NCBI GenBank assembly: GCA_964515235.1
Contig: CAZEVO010000008.1
Span: forward strand, 1 to 64,000
Direction of reading: 5' to 3'
Origin: OPU3-GD-OMZ sp964515235
Lineage (GTDB): Bacteria > Pseudomonadota > Gammaproteobacteria > Methylococcales > Methylomonadaceae
DNA: 64,000 nt
Translations under genes and position numbers: made by a program
The notes under the pieces: generated by a model
Databases searched by the model: none
Told to the model about the DNA's origin: nothing
The model's input: only the letters and a program-made list of their open reading frames with translations
In this document: positions 15,050 through 23,185 of the stretch, piece after piece
Position numbering within the stretch: the stretch's first letter is position 1
Layout: each line of letters begins with the position of its first letter

Positions 15050-17821
15050 ATGGCCGCTAACCCAGAAACTACAAAAACTACCATAACCTTCTCTTTGGAT
15101 GGTCATGAGATAGATGCTGCCGGCAATGAAACTATTCTCGAGGCTGCTAAAAGACACGGTAAAGAAATCCCTCACCTGTGCTACAAAGAAGGCTTAAGGG
15201 CTGATGGAAACTGCCGGGCCTGCGTGGTTGAGATCGAAGGAGAGCGTGTATTAGCACCCTCTTGCTGTAGAACCCCTACTGAAAACATGCAAGTCAAAAG
15301 CCAGAGTGAACGAGCACTGAAATCACAAAAAATGGTTCTTGAACTGTTGCTCTCAGATATGCCGGAACAAGGTACTTCCCCATACACAAAAGATTCCGAG
15401 TTAGACCTCTGGGCTAACAAGTTAGATGTCGCCAGCCCCAGATTTCCGAGCCGTACGCAACCCAAAGCAGACACCTCACACCCCGCTATGGCGGTGAACT
15501 TAGATGCTTGCATTCAATGTACCCGGTGCGTTAGGGCTTGCCGTGAAGAACAAATGAATGATGTTATTGGCTACGCTAACCGCGGCAAACATTCTGAAAT
15601 TGTCTTTGATATTGGAGACCCCATGGGAGCCAGTAGCTGTGTGGCTTGCGGCGAATGTGTTCAGGCGTGTCCTACTGGCGCTCTAATGCCAGCACATAAT
15701 GTTGGCCTAGAAGCAATTGACAAGACTGTTGATTCAACTTGCCCATATTGCGGCGTCGGTTGCTTAATCAAATACCATGTCAAAGACAATAAAATCATGT
15801 ACACCGAAGGGCGAGACGGTTACACCAATCACCACCGGTTATGCGTTAAAGGTCGTTTCGGATTTAATTATATTGATAACCCTCTGCGACTCACAACCCC
15901 ACTCATCCGACGTGAAGGCGTTGCTAAAAGCACCGAACTTCTGGATCCCGATAATATTAATGACGTCTTTCGCGAAGCCAGCTGGGAAGAAGCTCTAGAT
16001 TTTGCCGCCCATGGTCTTTTATCAATTCGTAACAATATCGGCAACAATGCCTTAGCAGGACTGGGGTCAGCCAAAGGTAGTAATGAAGAAGCCTATCTTT
16101 TTCAGAAACTGATCAGAACCGGATTTGGCTCAAACAATGTCGATCACTGCACCCGACTTTGTCATGCATCATCGGTTGTTGCCTTATTAGAATGTCTTGG
16201 CAGTGGCGCCGTTTCAAACCCAGTCTCTGATGTTAGTGATGCCGAAGTTATCATCATCATCGGATCCAACCCAACGGTCAACCACCCCGTTGGCGCTACC
16301 TTCATGAAGAATGCTAGCAAACAAGGCACAAAAATAATTTTAATCGACCCGGCCAAAACCGATATCGCAAAATACGCATCGTATTCTTTACAGTTTAGAC
16401 CTGATACCGATGTCGCCTTACTTAATGCCATGATGTATACCATTTTGGATGAACAACTCCAAGATGATGATTATATTCATAGCCACACAGAAAATTTTGA
16501 AGTCATGAACGATCATATCGCCGATTACAGCCCTGAAAAAGTGGCTCCGATCTGCGGTATTGATGCCGAAACCATTCGAGAAGTTTCCAGACTCTATGCA
16601 AAGTCAAAAGCTTCTATGATTTTATGGGGCATGGGTATTTCCCAACATGTCCATGGCACCGATAATGCGCGTTGCCTAATTTCACTAGCCTTAATGACTG
16701 GGCAAATAGGACGTCCGGGCACCGGCCTACACCCTCTTAGAGGTCAAAACAACGTCCAAGGCGCTTCCGATGTCGGCCTTATTCCGATGGTTTTTCCTGA
16801 TTACCTCCCGGTCAGCGACCCAGAAAATCGCATCAAGTTTGAAAAACTGTGGCAAACACCACTCAGCGCCGACGTTGGGCTCACGACCGTAGAAATGATT
16901 CATGAAATCCTCCATGGTAATGTTCACGGCATGTATGTTGAAGGTGAAAATCCAGCAATGTCTGATCCGAATCAGAACCATGCCAGAAAAGCCTTTGCAG
17001 CCCTCAATCATTTAGTTGTTCAGGATATTTTTCTTACTGAAACTGCCGGCTTCGCCGATGTTATTTTACCCGCCTCTGCTTTCTATGAAAAAAATGGGAC
17101 TTTTTCCAACACTGACCGGCGCGTTCAAATGGGTCGTCAAGCGGTAACACCACCGGGGCAAGCAAAACAAGACCTCTGGATTATTCAAGAAATAGCTAAC
17201 CGCATGGGCCTAAACTGGAATTATCAAGGACCTGAAGATGTATTTAATGAAATGCGATTAGCTATGGATAGTATTGCAGGCATGACCTGGGACCGTCTAG
17301 AGCGCGAAGACTCTCTCACCTATCCACTCCAGCAAGAAGGCGACCCCGGACAACCTATTATTTTTACCGATGGCTTTCCAACCACGACCGGCCGAGGAAA
17401 ATTTGTACCCGCTCCCTACACACAAGCCGATGAACTCCCTGATGAACACTTCCCTTTTGTTTTTATTACTGGGAGACAGCTTGAACATTGGCATACCGGT
17501 AGCATGACCCGGCATTCAGAAACTTTAAACGCTATAGAACCCGACCCTATTGCTTCACTTCATCCTGAAGACCTTGAAAAGTTAGGTATCGAGCCCGGTG
17601 CGATCATTACGTTAGAATCAAAACGGGGAAAACTGTCTGCCTATGCAAGAGCTGAAATGGGTATTCAAAAAGGGACTATTTTCATGGCTTTTTGCTACAA
17701 CGAAGCCAGCGCTAATCTACTCACAAATGAAGCTCTCGACCCAGCAGCTAAAATACCTGAATTCAAATTCTGCGCAATTAAAGCCTATGCAGGTAGCCAA
17801 ATAGATACTCGAATTAATTAG
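15050..17821 (+). CDS. fdhA: NAD-dependent formate dehydrogenase, molybdenum/tungsten alpha subunit
   Basis: Catalytic 923-residue subunit oxidising formate to CO2. In order: a [2Fe-2S] ferredoxin domain (C44, C55, C58, then C72 or C73), two [4Fe-4S] sites (C154/157/160/164 and C197/200/203/207), the molybdopterin-domain cluster C231/C234/C238/C265, and the metal ligand C371 directly followed by H372, the Cys-His pair typical of formate dehydrogenases. The ligand is cysteine, encoded by TGT, so no selenocysteine is needed. The molybdopterin dinucleotide domain fills the C-terminus from about 800. No fdsC or fdsD chaperone gene follows, unlike Rhodobacter-type operons. Mo versus W cannot be decided from sequence. 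Confidence 0.93.
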   Translation: MAANPETTKTTITFSLDGHEIDAAGNETILEAAKRHGKEIPHLCYKEGLRADGNCRACVVEIEGERVLAPSCCRTPTENMQVKSQSERALKSQKMVLELLLSDMPEQGTSPYTKDSELDLWANKLDVASPRFPSRTQPKADTSHPAMAVNLDACIQCTRCVRACREEQMNDVIGYANRGKHSEIVFDIGDPMGASSCVACGECVQACPTGALMPAHNVGLEAIDKTVDSTCPYCGVGCLIKYHVKDNKIMYTEGRDGYTNHHRLCVKGRFGFNYIDNPLRLTTPLIRREGVAKSTELLDPDNINDVFREASWEEALDFAAHGLLSIRNNIGNNALAGLGSAKGSNEEAYLFQKLIRTGFGSNNVDHCTRLCHASSVVALLECLGSGAVSNPVSDVSDAEVIIIIGSNPTVNHPVGATFMKNASKQGTKIILIDPAKTDIAKYASYSLQFRPDTDVALLNAMMYTILDEQLQDDDYIHSHTENFEVMNDHIADYSPEKVAPICGIDAETIREVSRLYAKSKASMILWGMGISQHVHGTDNARCLISLALMTGQIGRPGTGLHPLRGQNNVQGASDVGLIPMVFPDYLPVSDPENRIKFEKLWQTPLSADVGLTTVEMIHEILHGNVHGMYVEGENPAMSDPNQNHARKAFAALNHLVVQDIFLTETAGFADVILPASAFYEKNGTFSNTDRRVQMGRQAVTPPGQAKQDLWIIQEIANRMGLNWNYQGPEDVFNEMRLAMDSIAGMTWDRLEREDSLTYPLQQEGDPGQPIIFTDGFPTTTGRGKFVPAPYTQADELPDEHFPFVFITGRQLEHWHTGSMTRHSETLNAIEPDPIASLHPEDLEKLGIEPGAIITLESKRGKLSAYARAEMGIQKGTIFMAFCYNEASANLLTNEALDPAAKIPEFKFCAIKAYAGSQIDTRIN

Positions 17822-17886
17822 TTTAATGAAATTTATGACATCATTTTAAAAAACAGGTCGCGTAAGTGACAGTTATCTTGTTAGGG

Positions 17887-18216
17887 CTACACGGAAAAAC
17901 TTTCCCCACAGCCACATGAATCTTTCACATTTGGATTATTAAAAACAAAGGCTTCATTAATGCCTTCTTGCCGATAATCCAACTCCAACCCTTTAATAAA
18001 GGAAAGATGCTCTTCATTTACGATAACTTTGACCCCATAACCTTCATGAATTGAATCACTGTCTGTTAATACATCAGCGTAAGCTAAGGTATAGGCATAC
18101 CCCGTACAACCAGACTCTTTGACTCCTAACTTCAATCCTAGCCCATGACCTCGCTGCTCTAATTGCCGCTTAATCTGTATCGCTGCACGTTCAGTTAATG
18201 TAATAGAATTATTCAC
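17887..18216 (-). CDS. iscA: iron-sulfur cluster assembly protein, IscA/HesB family
   Basis: A-type carrier of 109 residues with the three conserved cysteines C37 (ESGCTGYAY), C101 and C103 (CGCGESF). It receives clusters and passes them to target proteins. The sequence reads closer to IscA than to ErpA or SufA, but these are hard to separate by eye. It lies 105 bases after iscS on the same strand, and is convergent with the formate dehydrogenase operon, whose product needs many clusters. No iscU, hscA or fdx is found beside it. Confidence 0.88.
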   Translation of the reverse strand: MNNSITLTERAAIQIKRQLEQRGHGLGLKLGVKESGCTGYAYTLAYADVLTDSDSIHEGYGVKVIVNEEHLSFIKGLELDYRQEGINEAFVFNNPNVKDSCGCGESFSV

Positions 18217-18321
18217 AAACCCTCTCTATCAAAATCATTTTATAGTTTAAAACAAAGCTAGATTATACGTTAAATTTTACTGTTAATAATCAATGTTTTA
18301 TTGGTAATAACGTCAAACCTC

Positions 18322-19443
18322 TTAGCCCTGACTTACAATCGACTTTAGTAAGATTATAAATTGATCGACATCATCTTTAGTGTTCATTTCCCCTAAACTA
18401 ACCCTGACCGCACCTTTGGCCAAATACTCATTCACCCCCATAGCCAACAAAACATGACTGGGTTCACTGCCACTGGCACAAGCTGAACCACTTGATACCG
18501 CACAACCTTTTTTATCTAACTGCATTAAAATCATCTCGCCGTCTAGTTCAGGTATAGCAAATTGTACCGTATTGGGTAATCGCTTAACTTGGTCAGAAAA
18601 TAACATCACACCCGAAATATGACTGCATAATTGCTCTTCCAAATAATCTCTTAATTGTTTTAATAACTTATCTCTTGTCATTAAGGATTGCTGCGCAATT
18701 TCAGCCGCTTTACCGAAACCAATAATACCTGCCACATTCTCTGTCCCTGCCCTAGCGCATCGCTCTTGCGATCCTCCTAACAATAACGGTGTTAATGCCC
18801 CCGAATCACGCACCACTAATGCCCCTACCCCCTTAGGTCCATAAATTTTATGACTGGAAAGTGAAAGCATATCTACATTTAGCGCCGCTAGGTTAACCGG
18901 TATTTTGCCTAAGGCTTGGACCGCATCGCTATGTATAATTGTGGCTGAATCAATACTTTTAAGATAATTTGATAACTGGGCAATCGGCTGAATAACTCCG
19001 GTTTCATTATTTGCCATCATCACTGAAACAAAGTTTAGGTCTTTCTCGAGTCTGGATGGCGGCACCTTAAAATCAACCAAACCCTGACTGTCGACATCCA
19101 AATACTCAACCGCCAGAAGGCCCTTCAACGACAGCGCAGGGGCTAAAACTGATGGATGCTCCGTTTTAGAAATAAATAATCTTTTTACCGTAGAGTTATC
19201 TAGAAAACCTCTAATCGCCAGATTATTTGCTTCTGTACCACCACTGGTAAAAATAATCTCAGACGGTTGCGCTCCGACTAATTCTGCAACTTGATTTCGC
19301 GCTGTTTCAAGCGCACTACGAACCACTCGACCTAACCGATATAGGCTAGAGGGATTGCCATAAAAAGAGGTCATATAAGGCATCATTGCCTCTAAAACCC
19401 GTTGATCTAAAGGCGATGTCGCATTATGGTCAAAATATATCAT
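18322..19443 (-). CDS. iscS: cysteine desulfurase (IscS/NifS family, group I)
   Basis: PLP enzyme that takes sulfur from cysteine as an enzyme persulfide for Fe-S clusters and thio-modifications. The PLP lysine is K199 in SLSSHKIYGPKG, and the catalytic cysteine is C322 in the flexible SSGSACASG loop that marks group I enzymes. At 373 residues it is about 30 shorter than E. coli IscS and nearer NifS and other short homologues; it lacks the LPPLWDM-type C-terminal tail with which IscS docks IscU. It sits 61 bases after cysE, whose product supplies its substrate pathway, and upstream of iscA, with no iscR or iscU. Confidence 0.9.
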   Translation of the reverse strand: MIYFDHNATSPLDQRVLEAMMPYMTSFYGNPSSLYRLGRVVRSALETARNQVAELVGAQPSEIIFTSGGTEANNLAIRGFLDNSTVKRLFISKTEHPSVLAPALSLKGLLAVEYLDVDSQGLVDFKVPPSRLEKDLNFVSVMMANNETGVIQPIAQLSNYLKSIDSATIIHSDAVQALGKIPVNLAALNVDMLSLSSHKIYGPKGVGALVVRDSGALTPLLLGGSQERCARAGTENVAGIIGFGKAAEIAQQSLMTRDKLLKQLRDYLEEQLCSHISGVMLFSDQVKRLPNTVQFAIPELDGEMILMQLDKKGCAVSSGSACASGSEPSHVLLAMGVNEYLAKGAVRVSLGEMNTKDDVDQFIILLKSIVSQG

Positions 19444-19504
19444 TGGTTAGCAAACTTCTCGAAAAAAATACCAGCACTCTATCAATTAATTAAAATAATT
19501 CATT

Positions 19505-20266
19505 TCAGCTATCTCCAGAGCCATCATCAATCTCATGAACTTCTAATTCAGGAATAGGTTCTTCTTTATATTCAATACCTGCTTGATTAAGAACCTTCTT
19601 CATACCTTCTATTTGACCATCCAGTAGATGAATATGATCCAACATTTGATTAATGGCATTAGAAACCGGGTCTGGAATGCCGTTTGTTGCCCCATAAGCA
19701 TCAAAACCCATTTTATGAGCGATGGCATCACGTTTTGCACTTGGTTTCTTAGCCCGCCTCTCCACAACATAAGCCGGAATACCAACAACCGTTGCACCTT
19801 TAGGTACATCTTTCAAAACTACTGAATTAGAGCCAATCCGAGCATTCTTTCCAACCACAATCGGACCTAAGACCTTAGCACCAGCACCAATAACAACGCC
19901 ATCTTTTAAACAAGGGTGTCGATTCCCTTTCTTCCAAACCGTTCCTCCTAATGTGACTCCGTGATATAAGGTACAATCATTCCCAATAATCGCCGTTTCA
20001 CCGATCACCACCCCCATTCCATGATCAATAAAAAAACGCCGACCAATTTCGGCACCTGGATGAATTTCTATACCAGTAACCCAACGCGATAAATGTGCGA
20101 TAAATCGCCCGAACCACCTCATCTTCATGCGCCACAATTGGTGACTTAACCGGTGTAACAAAACCGCATGAAAACCTGGATAAGCCGTCAAAACCTCCCA
20201 AACAGACTGCGCGGCCGGATCACGGCCAAAAATACAATCAATATCTTCTTTTATTCGATTAAACAT
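19505..20266 (-). CDS. cysE: serine O-acetyltransferase
   Basis: Acetylates serine with acetyl-CoA to O-acetylserine, the acceptor for sulfide in cysteine synthesis. The left-handed beta-helix hexapeptide repeats are clear (IGRRFFIDHGMGVVIGETAI, then IGAGAKVLGPIVVGKNARIG) after the short helical N-terminus, and the catalytic DHGMG histidine is present. Its 253 residues fit the iscS-linked CysE group with a longer acidic C-terminal tail (EEPIPELEVHEIDDG). It is 8 bases after trmJ, and the trmJ-cysE-isc order is a common gammaproteobacterial arrangement. Confidence 0.94.
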   Translation of the reverse strand: MFNRIKEDIDCIFGRDPAAQSVWEVLTAYPGFHAVLLHRLSHQLWRMKMRWFGRFIAHLSRWVTGIEIHPGAEIGRRFFIDHGMGVVIGETAIIGNDCTLYHGVTLGGTVWKKGNRHPCLKDGVVIGAGAKVLGPIVVGKNARIGSNSVVLKDVPKGATVVGIPAYVVERRAKKPSAKRDAIAHKMGFDAYGATNGIPDPVSNAINQMLDHIHLLDGQIEGMKKVLNQAGIEYKEEPIPELEVHEIDDGSGDS

Positions 20267-20274
20267 GAAATACC

Positions 20275-20988
20275 CTACTGTTTACGGCCTTGAGTCATTC
20301 GTAAAATACCACGCAAAATATCTACCTCCCGAGTAGATAAACGACTTCGTCCATATAATCGTCGAAGCCGGCGCATCACTGAATTAGATTGACCCGACTG
20401 AATAAAATCAATCGTAGTCAGTGTCTCCTGTAGATGCTGATAAAAACCTTCTATTTGTGAAGAAGTTGCTAATGGTTCTGACTCTGTTTCCTCAACGGGT
20501 TGCTGACTAGCTCTAGAAAACAACTCATAAGTCACAATCTGAACCGCTGCGGCTAAATTTAATGAACTAAAGTCTTTATTACAAGGAATACGAATCAAAT
20601 ACTGACAACAATCCAATTCCGCATTAGTCAACCCGGAATTTTCTCGACCAAAAACCAGTGCAACTTGATTGGTTTTCGCATCCTTTAGTACTTGTTCTGC
20701 ACATTGTTGAGCGACTAAGGTCGGCCAACCAATTGTCCTATCCCGCGCACTTGCTCCCATGACTACCTCACAATCTGCAACTGCTTCCGTTAATGTATTA
20801 CAAATAACCGCGGATGCTAAAACATCATCAGCGCCTGAGGCACGTGCAGTTGCATCCGCACTCGGAAATATTTTCGGTTTAACTAAATACAATTGAAACA
20901 ATGCCATGTTCTTCATTGCACGTGCGATTGCACCGATATTACCAGGATGCGATGTTTCGACTAGAACGATTCTGATATTGGCTAACAA
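20275..20988 (-). CDS. trmJ: tRNA (cytidine/uridine-2'-O-)-methyltransferase TrmJ
   Basis: SPOUT-fold methyltransferase that modifies position 32 of several tRNAs with S-adenosylmethionine. Signature segments are LVETSHPGNIGAIARAMKNM near the N-terminus (residues 9-28), the VALVFGRENSGLTN motif, and the C-terminal knot motif IPCNKDFSSLNLAAAVQI. A 70-residue C-terminal tail (to 237) matches the usual TrmJ extension. Divergent from suhB, the same neighbour as in many gammaproteobacteria. Confidence 0.94.
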   Translation of the reverse strand: MLANIRIVLVETSHPGNIGAIARAMKNMALFQLYLVKPKIFPSADATARASGADDVLASAVICNTLTEAVADCEVVMGASARDRTIGWPTLVAQQCAEQVLKDAKTNQVALVFGRENSGLTNAELDCCQYLIRIPCNKDFSSLNLAAAVQIVTYELFSRASQQPVEETESEPLATSSQIEGFYQHLQETLTTIDFIQSGQSNSVMRRLRRLYGRSRLSTREVDILRGILRMTQGRKQ

Positions 20989-21016
20989 GGTTAATTCCTT
21001 AAACGAAAACTATAAA

Positions 21017-21045
21017 TTTTACCAAAATATTTGTTATCCTATACT
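21017..21045 (+). promoter_or_regulatory. candidate suhB promoter
   Basis: TTTTAC (21017-21022), a 17-base spacer and TATACT (21040-21045) sit 27 bases before the suhB ATG in the short gap shared with the divergent trmJ gene. The -10 is a 5 of 6 match; the -35 is weak. Confidence 0.35.
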
Positions 21046-21071
21046 GTTTTTATAAATATGTAATTTCTATT

Positions 21072-21866
21072 ATGCATCCAATGTTAAACATTGCTACTCG
21101 AGCTGCTAGAAGTGCAGGCGATTTAATTCTGCGCTCTACAGATAATATTGGTGCTTTAAAAGTACGCCAACAAAGCAAAAGTGAATTTGCTTCTGAAATT
21201 GACAAATCAGCAGAACGCGAAATTATCCGAATTATCAATGGTGCTTACCCAGATCACGGCATTATTGCTGAAGAAAGCGGACACCACCCTGGAAATGAAT
21301 ATATCTGGATTATTGACCCTCTTGATGGTACAACCAATTTTCTACACGGTTTTCCGCAGTACTCTATTTCCATCGCCTTAACCCATAAAGGAAAACTCAC
21401 GCAAGGTGTCATTTTCGATCCGTTAAGAGATGAGCTGTTTTGTGCTAGCCGTGGTGCTGGCGCTTTACTAAATAACCGAAAAATTCGTGTTTCTCAACAA
21501 ATGCACCTTCAAGGATCCCTATTAGGCACTGGATTTCCCTTTAAACACCGGCAGCATATTGATCCTTATTTAGAAATGTTTAAAGCGTTGCATATTGATT
21601 CGGCAGGGATCCGGCGTGCCGGATCCACAGCCCTAGACCTTGCCTACCTCGCTGCAGGTCGACTGGATGGGTTCTGGGAAATAGGCCTGCGTCCTTGGGA
21701 CATGGCCGCAGGCGTTTTATTAATACAAGAGGCTGGCGGGGTGGTCACTGACTTCTCTTTCGATCATCACTTTATGACAAGCGGCAATATTATTGCCGGC
21801 AATCCAAAAATGCACCAAATTATTTACAATACGATCAACCCCCATATCACAGATGCTTTAAAGTAG
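21072..21866 (+). CDS. suhB: inositol-1-monophosphatase family protein SuhB
   Basis: Mg-dependent phosphatase fold of 264 residues. Metal ligands are E67 or E68 in AEESG and the IDPLDGTTNF motif (81-90, with D82 and D85), and the second motif RPWDMAAGVLLIQEAGG lies near 210-226. In E. coli SuhB also joins the rRNA antitermination complex, and its gene is likewise next to trmJ; this dual role is inferred here only from homology and context. Other possible substrates are PAP or fructose bisphosphate, as in related phosphatases. Confidence 0.93.
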   Translation: MHPMLNIATRAARSAGDLILRSTDNIGALKVRQQSKSEFASEIDKSAEREIIRIINGAYPDHGIIAEESGHHPGNEYIWIIDPLDGTTNFLHGFPQYSISIALTHKGKLTQGVIFDPLRDELFCASRGAGALLNNRKIRVSQQMHLQGSLLGTGFPFKHRQHIDPYLEMFKALHIDSAGIRRAGSTALDLAYLAAGRLDGFWEIGLRPWDMAAGVLLIQEAGGVVTDFSFDHHFMTSGNIIAGNPKMHQIIYNTINPHITDALK

Positions 21867-21896
21867 ACCATTCAGTTTTTCTCAAATATAAAACAT

Positions 21897-22514
21897 CTAA
21901 CTATTGGTTAACTCTGATACTGGTAACGCATACATCACTGCATCCTCACGGCCATTTTCACTCGGGTAGTAGGCTTTCCTTTCCCCGATTTTCTTAAAGC
22001 CATATTTTTTATAAAGTGCAATTGCTGGCTTATTTGATTTCCTTACTTCTAAAAGTAAAGTATCAACAATCTTCTTTTCTCTAACCGTTTCAATGATTTT
22101 ATCTAATAACCGAGCCCCCCAGCCACTTCCCTGCGCCTCGGGACTAACACAAAGATTCATAATATGCGCCTCATCGATACCAATTGCCAGAATTCCATAA
22201 CCAAAAACGTTGTGCTCATCCTCACACACCCAACAAGAATAACCAGGAACAATCATACAATCGACCAAAATCCCACGAGTCCATGGGTATTTATAAACTG
22301 TCTGCTCAAGGTTTAAAACAGCATCAATATCTGTTGTCTCCATTTTACGAATACGCTTCAAACTTTCCGGGTCTACAGAACCTGGAAAATGTCTGGCATA
22401 AAAATCTCTATCCGCATCAGAAATAAAGAATCTCTTTACCTTTTCAATCAAAATATGGCCAATCAATTTTCGCTGTTCTTCAAACAATGCAATACCACCT
22501 GTAAATCTAACCAT
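21897..22514 (-). CDS. rimI: ribosomal protein S18 alanine N-acetyltransferase (RimI-like)
   Basis: GNAT enzyme acetylating the N-terminus of ribosomal protein S18. The core begins near residue 58 (METTDIDAVLNLE), with the YPWTRG motif, the acetyl-CoA loop SPEAQGSGWGARLL and the NKPAIALYKKYGFKKIGERKAYY-type ending, split here as NKPAIALYKKYGF and GERKAYY. The 205-residue frame has about 55 extra N-terminal residues compared with RimI. The ATG at 22514 lies 52 bases inside the glycosylase gene; a TTG at 22466 overlapping that gene's TGA stop would give 189 residues and a coupled start, and cannot be ruled out. Confidence 0.85.
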   Translation of the reverse strand: MVRFTGGIALFEEQRKLIGHILIEKVKRFFISDADRDFYARHFPGSVDPESLKRIRKMETTDIDAVLNLEQTVYKYPWTRGILVDCMIVPGYSCWVCEDEHNVFGYGILAIGIDEAHIMNLCVSPEAQGSGWGARLLDKIIETVREKKIVDTLLLEVRKSNKPAIALYKKYGFKKIGERKAYYPSENGREDAVMYALPVSELTNS

Positions 22515-23170
22515 GTTTTCCTTTTTTCTAAAGGCTCCCGCAACAAATGAGTTGGGTGCGAAATTGCAACCAGTGGAATTCGATTACGGTAGTGTATTTT
22601 CCCACTCAACTGGCTCAAAGGACTCTCAGTAGCCAATAAAGTTTTGGCAGCAATTTCACCTACCGCCAAAATTATTTTGGGTTGAATCAATTTTATTTGT
22701 TGCTCTAAGTAAACAAGGCATTCATTGACTTCAGACTGTATCGGGTCTCGGTCCTCGGATAACTTACATTTTATAATATTTGTCAGATAAACCTCCTGAC
22801 GTTCCCAACCCACTGCTCTGATTATTTCTGTTAACAACTCCCCCGACTGACCCACAAAAGGTCTGCCTAACTGATCTTCTGATTCATCCGGCGCACCGCC
22901 AATTATCATCAAATCCGCATGACAATTGCCTTCCCCAACCAGAGCCTGAGTCCGACTCTGACAAAATACACATCGTTTGCAGTTTGTAACTTGATAAGAA
23001 AGTTCTTGCCAACTTGGAGTGCCTAAATCATTGCAACGTTCTTCTTCTACTCGTTCTAAAAGAGTATTGTTATTTGGTAATTCTGATTTAATGTCTGCAT
23101 AAGGGCCACGTGGGACCCAAACATCAATCCCCATAGCTGCTAAAAATTTTAGCCGCATCCTCTGCTTCAC
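22463..23170 (-). CDS. family 4 uracil-DNA glycosylase
   Basis: Removes uracil from DNA. Of 235 residues, the four iron-sulfur cysteines are C64, C67, C135 and C151, the family 4 pattern. The uracil-binding region reads GGAPDESED...GRPFVGQSG (91-110), and the second motif is SHPTHLLR. The usual first motif is GEAPG; here the glutamate is glycine and the last glycine is aspartate. The N-terminal 50 residues are a poorly conserved lead. It is 15 bases after leuA's stop and overlaps rimI, so the three genes likely share a message; glycosylase plus rimI is a frequent pair. Confidence 0.88.
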   Translation of the reverse strand: MKQRMRLKFLAAMGIDVWVPRGPYADIKSELPNNNTLLERVEEERCNDLGTPSWQELSYQVTNCKRCVFCQSRTQALVGEGNCHADLMIIGGAPDESEDQLGRPFVGQSGELLTEIIRAVGWERQEVYLTNIIKCKLSEDRDPIQSEVNECLVYLEQQIKLIQPKIILAVGEIAAKTLLATESPLSQLSGKIHYRNRIPLVAISHPTHLLREPLEKRKTWLDLQVVLHCLKNSEN

Positions 23171-23185
23171 ATTACCTCCTACCGT

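Noticed and set aside
16141..16170. Possible selenocysteine in formate dehydrogenase
   Set aside because: The metal-ligand codon is TGT, cysteine, and no in-frame TGA occurs in the gene.
15181..17515. Several minus-strand frames within fdhA
   Set aside because: Antisense to cofactor-binding regions of an intact gene; no starts with ribosome-binding sites.
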